Shown: positions 59,560 through 64,000 of the stretch, one piece after another
Position numbering within the stretch: the stretch's first letter is position 1
Layout of the letters: each line of letters begins with the position of its first letter
Assembly (NCBI RefSeq): GCF_027587205.1
Contig: NZ_JAPDOD010000004.1
Coordinates: 124,001-188,000 of the forward strand
DNA: 64,000 nucleotides
Direction: 5' to 3'
Origin: Solirubrobacter ginsenosidimutans
GTDB taxonomy: Bacteria > Actinomycetota > Thermoleophilia > Solirubrobacterales > Solirubrobacteraceae
Made by a program: the position numbers and the translations under genes
Notes under the pieces: generated by a model
Database searches by the model: none
What the model was told of the DNA's origin: nothing
The model's input: only the letters and a program-made list of their open reading frames with translations

Positions 59560-61179
59560 GTGCGGGTGGACAACGCGGAGATCGCCGACCGCCTCGACGC
59601 CTTCGCGACGCTGCTTGAGCTCGCCGAGGCGAACCCGTACCAACCCCGCGCCTACCGCCGGGCCGCGGAGACGATCCGGGCGGCGCCGGTGCCGATCGAG
59701 GAGCTCGTGCGGACGGGCCGCGCGGAGGCGCTGCGCGGGATCGGCTCCGGCATCGCCACGCGGCTACGCGAGCTGGTCGAGACCGGGGAGATCGCCGAGC
59801 TGCGCGAGCTCGAGCGCGAGATCGTGCCCGGGATCGTCGGGTTGGGTCGCTTCCTCGGCCTGACCACGAAGCGCTCGATCGAGCTCGCGCGAGCGCTCGA
59901 GGTGCAGACCCCGGAGGAGTTCCGCGCCGCGGTCGCCGCGGGCCGGCTGCGTACGGTCCCGGGGGTGGGGCCGAAGCTCGAGGCGCGCGTGGTGGAGGCG
60001 CTCGCGCGCGAGAACACGCCCCGGCCCGGGCTGCTCCTCGATCGGGCGCGCGCGCTCGTGAGCGCCATCGCGAGCGCGCTGGACGGCGAGCCGGCGGGCG
60101 ACACCCGCCGCTGGCGCGACACGTGCGAACACCTCGCCGTCGTCTGCTCAGCCGCGGATCCAGCCTCGCTGCTCACCCGCTTCGAAGCGCTGCCGCAGAT
60201 CGTCGCGGTGATCGAGCGCGACGAACGCCGCGTGCGCGGGCTGACCGTCGAGGGCGTGCCGATCGACGTGGTGGTCGCGGCACCCGAGCGCTTCGGCACC
60301 GAGCTGCTCCGCGCCACGGGCTCCGCACACTACGTCGCGGCGCTCGAGCCGCTGCCCGACGCGCCGTCGGAGGCCGCCGTCTACGACGCACTCGGCGTAC
60401 CGTGGCTCCCGCCCGAGCTGCGCGAGGCGCCGTTCAACGGCGAGCCTCCCGCACTCGTGGAAGTCGACGACATCCGCGGCGATCTGCACTGCCACACGAC
60501 CTGGTCCGACGGCCGGTTCAGCGTCGAGGAGATGGGCCGCGCGGCCCGCGAGCGCGGCTACGACTACATCGCGATCTGCGACCACACGCCGGCCGTGGGC
60601 GCGGTTCGCGGCCTGACCGCCGACGACGTCCGCCGTCAGGGCGAGGAGATCGCGGCCGCGAACGAGCGGCTGGCGCCGTTGCGCATCCTGCGCGGCATCG
60701 AGTGCGACATCCTGCCCGACGGCCGGCTCGACCTCCCGGACGACGTCCTCGCCGAGCTCGACTGGGTCCAGGCCAGCGTGCACGGCGGGCAGCGGATGCC
60801 GCGCCCGGAGATGACCCGGCGGGTCGAGGAGGCGCTGCGCCATCCCGCCGTGCGCTGCCTCAGCCACCCGCTCGGCCGGCTGATCGGCCGCAGGCCCGAG
60901 AACGCGCTCGACCTCGAGCGCGTGTTCGAGGTCGCGCGCGAGCACGGCGTCGCGCTGGAGGTCAACGGCCTGGCCGCCCGGCTCGACCTCAGCGGCGAGC
61001 ACGTCCGCGAGGCGCTCAGCGCCGGCGTGCGGATCGTCTGCTCGACCGACGCGCACTCGGTGAACGGCCTCGCGAACCTGCCGCTCTCCGTGCACACCGC
61101 GCGTCGCGGCGGCGCGACGCGCGCCGACGTCCTCAACACCCGCCCCACCGATGCGCTCATGACACCCATGAGCGGATGA
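59560..61179 (+). CDS. PolX-like protein with PHP phosphoesterase; polymerase site degenerate
   Basis: The 539-residue protein has an HhH-containing N-terminal region (1-150, LRTVPGVGPKLEARVVEAL). A nucleotidyltransferase-like middle (about 155-270) leads to a C-terminal PHP domain (about 305-525). The PHP metal residues are present: DLHCHTTWSDG (His310, His312, Asp317), CDHTP, GIECDIL, SVHGG, HPLGR and STDAHS. In the middle domain the usual GDIDILV motif reads CEHLAVV (residues 189-195), so two polymerase aspartates are replaced; Asp236 in IDVVV remains. It is therefore likely a phosphoesterase rather than a polymerase. GTG 59560 is used; GTG 59566 is possible. Confidence 0.82.
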   Translation: MRVDNAEIADRLDAFATLLELAEANPYQPRAYRRAAETIRAAPVPIEELVRTGRAEALRGIGSGIATRLRELVETGEIAELRELEREIVPGIVGLGRFLGLTTKRSIELARALEVQTPEEFRAAVAAGRLRTVPGVGPKLEARVVEALARENTPRPGLLLDRARALVSAIASALDGEPAGDTRRWRDTCEHLAVVCSAADPASLLTRFEALPQIVAVIERDERRVRGLTVEGVPIDVVVAAPERFGTELLRATGSAHYVAALEPLPDAPSEAAVYDALGVPWLPPELREAPFNGEPPALVEVDDIRGDLHCHTTWSDGRFSVEEMGRAARERGYDYIAICDHTPAVGAVRGLTADDVRRQGEEIAAANERLAPLRILRGIECDILPDGRLDLPDDVLAELDWVQASVHGGQRMPRPEMTRRVEEALRHPAVRCLSHPLGRLIGRRPENALDLERVFEVAREHGVALEVNGLAARLDLSGEHVREALSAGVRIVCSTDAHSVNGLANLPLSVHTARRGGATRADVLNTRPTDALMTPMSG

Positions 61180-61216
61180 GCGCGGCACGGTCGCTCACCC
61201 CTGACCTCGAGGCTCG

Positions 61217-63232
61217 TCACACCGTCAGGCTGACCGCCGTAGCGCGGTCGACGACCAGGGCCGCGTCAGCCGGGCGACGCTTGACGTCGAACGCGATGTC
61301 ACACGCGATCAGGGCGAGGTTCGCACCCGCCACCGTGCCCGCGAGCGTGGTCAGCAGCGCCAGCAGCTGCGCACCGCACTGCAGGCCGAGCCAGCCGCCG
61401 ACCAGCGCACCGGCCAGCGCGACGGCGAGGCCCGCCGCCTTCGGCGCGGAGCGGGTGGGCACGCGCCAGCCGAAGAAGCTCGCCAGCGCGACCGGCACGG
61501 CCATGCCACCCACCAGCGGCACCACGGCGTCGACCGGAACGCTCGGCGTGACCACGACGACGAACAGGGTGACGGCGAACCACCCGCCGAGCCCGATCAT
61601 CGCCGCCCACACCGAGCGGGCGAGCACCCGTGTCACGCGCCCGAGGCGACCCCGGGCCCGCACCCGCCACGCCATCCAGGCCAGCGACGCCAGCGCGAAC
61701 AGTGCCAGCCCCACCAGCGCGCCCACCACGTCCTTCGCGAGCGTGCTCTGCGCAAGCGACGGCGTGAAGTCGATCTTCTGCGGCACGTAGCGCGACGCGT
61801 CGACGGTGCCGCGATCGAAGTAGGTGTTGATCAGGTGATTGCCGGCCGGGACCTGCTGGTTCCAGAAGTCCGTCGTGTGCCCGAAGCCGTCCAGGATCAC
61901 CTGACGGCCGTGAGACAGGTGCGGCAGCAGGTCCTTCGTCGCGTTCTCGGCCGGCGTCGCGCCGTCGAGCGCGCCACCGATCAGCAGCGTCGGGACGTCG
62001 GAGCCGCGCATCCGAGCGTACGCCTGCTCGTCCGGGCCTGCCGGCCAGGCGTTCGCGAGCTCGCCACCCGCCCACAGGAAACGCGAGCCGGCGTCGCGGA
62101 GCACCCCGCCCTGGGCGCTCCCGAAGTGCGCCGCGGCCGTGGCGACGTCGATCCGGCCCATCGCGGCCGAGTCGCCCCAGACCTGCGCCCGCGGGAACAG
62201 CAGCGCACTCGCGAGCGACTCGAACCAGAGCGCGGAGGCATCGCCCCGCCACGCCTCGATCGTCATCGGCGCCGAGATCGGCGCCGCATCCGACGAGGCG
62301 TCCATCAGGCCGAAGAACGCCGCGAGCTCGGCGTTGCCGCGGTGGATCGGGAACGGGCCCCAGCGCTTCGGGAAGTGCGTCGCGGTGTGCTGCATCGAGG
62401 CGACGAGGTCGCCGGAGCCGGTGCGACAGGCGGGATCGGGCCCGCACAGCGTCGCGTAGCGCCGCAGCTGCGCGGCGGTCTGCTCGGGCTGCCAGACGAA
62501 GTGCCCGGGCGGGTTGGCGCCGATCATCACCGAGCGCTCGATGCTCTGCCGGTGCCGCCACGCGTAGACCAGCGCGACGCGGGTGCCGAAGCTCTCGCTG
62601 AGCAGGTCGACCTTGCGGTAGCCGAGCGCGGCACGGGCCTGATCGAGGTCGTCGACGCGCTCGGCCAGCGTGTAGCCCGCCAGGTCGTATCCGTCCGCCG
62701 TCAAACGGCTCGCACACGCGCGCATCCCGGCGGCCGAGGCGCGCAACGCGGAAGCACTGACCAAGTCTGCGGTGTGCCGGCGTGCGTCGGTGACCTCGGG
62801 GCAGTCCAGCCGCGCCGACCCGTCCACGCCCCGGTAGCCGACCAGGACGAGGTCATGGCCGTCGATGTAGCGGCTCGCGAACGGGAAGTCCATGTTGCTC
62901 CGCCCCGGGCCACCTTCGAGCCGGAAGATCGGTGCTCCGGGGTGCGCTGAGCGCGACCGGATGCGCGTGACCGGCACCGCGATCAGCCGCGACTTCGGAT
63001 CGGCGCGGTTCTCCCGCACGACCAGCGTGCCGCAGTCGGCGCGGACCTTGCCCGCCTCCGTGGGATAGGTGCAGCGCTGCAAACTCAGCTGCCCGGCCCG
63101 CGCCCCGTCGGGCACCTTCGCCCAGCCGGCGGGGTGCGCGAGGCTCTGGCGCGCAAGGCCCGCGATCACGATCCCGATCGCCAGCAGCGCGAGGATCCTG
63201 CCCGGTGTCCAGATGCGTGTCGTCGGTCTCAT
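61217..63232 (-). CDS. Alpha/beta hydrolase fused to C-terminal membrane domain
   Basis: The 671-residue protein has an N-terminal anchor or signal (ILALLAIGIVIAGLA) and an external alpha/beta-hydrolase domain resembling tripeptidyl aminopeptidases (LLSESFGTRVALVYAW with nucleophile Ser, LLIGGALDGATP for the Asp, LDGFGHTTDF for the His). About four to five membrane helices lie at the C-terminus. Extracytoplasmic peptidase or esterase activity is expected. ATG 63232 is chosen; the longer open frame lacks coding character. It is divergent from the sensor kinase with 110 bp between. Confidence 0.82.
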   Translation of the reverse strand: MRPTTRIWTPGRILALLAIGIVIAGLARQSLAHPAGWAKVPDGARAGQLSLQRCTYPTEAGKVRADCGTLVVRENRADPKSRLIAVPVTRIRSRSAHPGAPIFRLEGGPGRSNMDFPFASRYIDGHDLVLVGYRGVDGSARLDCPEVTDARRHTADLVSASALRASAAGMRACASRLTADGYDLAGYTLAERVDDLDQARAALGYRKVDLLSESFGTRVALVYAWRHRQSIERSVMIGANPPGHFVWQPEQTAAQLRRYATLCGPDPACRTGSGDLVASMQHTATHFPKRWGPFPIHRGNAELAAFFGLMDASSDAAPISAPMTIEAWRGDASALWFESLASALLFPRAQVWGDSAAMGRIDVATAAAHFGSAQGGVLRDAGSRFLWAGGELANAWPAGPDEQAYARMRGSDVPTLLIGGALDGATPAENATKDLLPHLSHGRQVILDGFGHTTDFWNQQVPAGNHLINTYFDRGTVDASRYVPQKIDFTPSLAQSTLAKDVVGALVGLALFALASLAWMAWRVRARGRLGRVTRVLARSVWAAMIGLGGWFAVTLFVVVVTPSVPVDAVVPLVGGMAVPVALASFFGWRVPTRSAPKAAGLAVALAGALVGGWLGLQCGAQLLALLTTLAGTVAGANLALIACDIAFDVKRRPADAALVVDRATAVSLTV

Positions 63233-63342
63233 GGCGCCGAAGCTACGGCCGCGCCGGCGTTCCCACATCGTCACTGCGTGCCTTCCGATCTCCTCCTCAA
63301 GTAGGAGGCGGCACGGCCCGGACGGGAGTAGGTTCGCTGGCA

Positions 63343-64000
63343 GTGAAACCGGCCCGACATGCCCTGGATCTGCTCGTCGTGATCGTGGCCGTGGGTGCCG
63401 TGGTCGAGGTGGTCCTGCGCGACGACGACGCGGCGACCGCACCGCTCGTCGCGTCAGCCGCGGTCCTGGCGCTGATCCTGCCGCTGCTCGCTCGCCGGCG
63501 CTCGCCGTTCCTGGCCCCCACGTGGCTGTGGCTGCTCGCCGCCGCCCTGTCCTTCCTCGACGGCCGGCTCGTGGTCGGCTCGGCGTTCGTCTACGCGGCC
63601 GGCCTGATCTCGGCGTTCCTGATCGGCTCGCTGCGCGACGAGCGCCAGGGCCGCATCGGCCTCGCGATCGTCGCCGGCAGCGCCGCGATCATCGCGCTCA
63701 ACGATCCGAACCACACGCTCAGCGAGGTGCTGCTGATCCCGGCCACGTTCGCGCTGGCGTGGCTCGGCGGGTTCGCCCACCGCGAGCGGGCGGAGCAGGT
63801 CCTGCGCGCGGAGCAGCGGGCGCTGCAGGCCGAGCGCGAGCGCGAGGTCGCCGCCCGGATCGCCGTCGCCGAGGAGCGCGCCCGGATCGCCCGCGAGTTG
63901 CACGACATCGTCGCCCACGCGGTCAGCGTGATGGTGTTGCAGACCGGCGCCGTCCGGCATCGCCTCCCGCCGGAGTTGGACGAGGACATCGACGCGCTGC
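63343..64000 (+). CDS. Sensor histidine kinase (NarL-partner type), N-terminal part
   Basis: The frame starts with GTG 63343 and runs off the right edge, showing 219 residues. About five to six membrane helices (residues 7-150) form an intramembrane sensor. A coiled-coil linker (ERAEQVLRAEQRALQAE) is followed by a DHp helix with the phosphorylation site RARIARELHDIVAHAVSVMV, where the His is in ELHD. This is the HisKA_3 type that normally pairs with NarL/LuxR regulators. The ATPase domain and partner lie beyond the window. Confidence 0.88.
   Translation, partial: MKPARHALDLLVVIVAVGAVVEVVLRDDDAATAPLVASAAVLALILPLLARRRSPFLAPTWLWLLAAALSFLDGRLVVGSAFVYAAGLISAFLIGSLRDERQGRIGLAIVAGSAAIIALNDPNHTLSEVLLIPATFALAWLGGFAHRERAEQVLRAEQRALQAEREREVAARIAVAEERARIARELHDIVAHAVSVMVLQTGAVRHRLPPELDEDIDAL

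Noticed and set aside
61180..61216. Another repeat copy at the 61.2 kb convergent gap
   Set aside because: The 37-bp gap has no arm A, box C or hairpin.

Overview
The window is very GC-rich and gene-dense. GTG and TTG starts are common and so are ATGA/GTGA stop-start overlaps. Gene content (LLM flavin oxidoreductase, ECF sigma factors, MalT-like and NarL-like LuxR regulators, a baeRF protein, MalG-type permeases with no local ATPase) points to a soil actinobacterium, most likely class Thermoleophilia (Solirubrobacter/Conexibacter-like). That placement is inferred from gene content only. No rRNA, tRNA, CRISPR array, insertion-sequence transposase or prophage was seen.

Layout. 1-8 kb: lipoprotein fragment, membrane PLC-like phosphodiesterase coupled to a phosphodiester glycosidase, universal stress protein, MBL hydrolase, a holin-like/alkaline-phosphatase fusion and a baeRF protein. 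8.04-9.05 kb: a 1 kb non-coding block between convergent genes, made of two copies of a structured repeat plus a gene remnant. 9-16 kb: an M20 peptidase - AbgT - SLC13 permease - kinase-like/flippase operon. 16-20 kb: a K+ channel, then a sulfatase - HAD - formylglycine-generating enzyme operon. 20.9-24 kb: two LuxR-type regulators, one beside a decayed histidine kinase. 24-30.6 kb: HerA-like ATPase, then an HD-GYP phosphodiesterase divergent from a PilZ/acyltransferase and a ThiF-nitroreductase protein. 30.5-31.6 kb: TrmO and a histone-H1-like winged-helix protein.

31.8-58.4 kb is mostly a plant-sugar utilisation region. It has a GH42 galactosidase with an ABC sugar importer (lipoprotein plus three permeases), TIM-barrel isomerases, a D-2-hydroxyacid dehydrogenase, an aldo/keto reductase with a GH1 glucosidase, a GH3 glucosidase, and a tightly overlapped operon of GH51 arabinofuranosidase, U32-like protein, sugar-acid dehydratase, zinc dehydrogenase and GMC oxidoreductase. 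Two back-to-back ECF sigma loci sit inside it. 58.6-64 kb: LLM oxidoreductase, a PolX/PHP protein whose polymerase site looks dead, a membrane alpha/beta hydrolase and a partial sensor kinase.

Most unusual features: (1) a dispersed structured repeat in all three convergent junctions longer than 40 bp (8.0-9.05, 40.7 and 58.4 kb). Three of its copies carry a 49-51 nt hairpin whose stem sequence differs completely between copies while pairing is kept. (2) A possible c-di-GMP-controlled acyl-amino-acid pathway at 25.6-30.6 kb, whose ThiF-nitroreductase gene carries two in-frame palindromic repeats.
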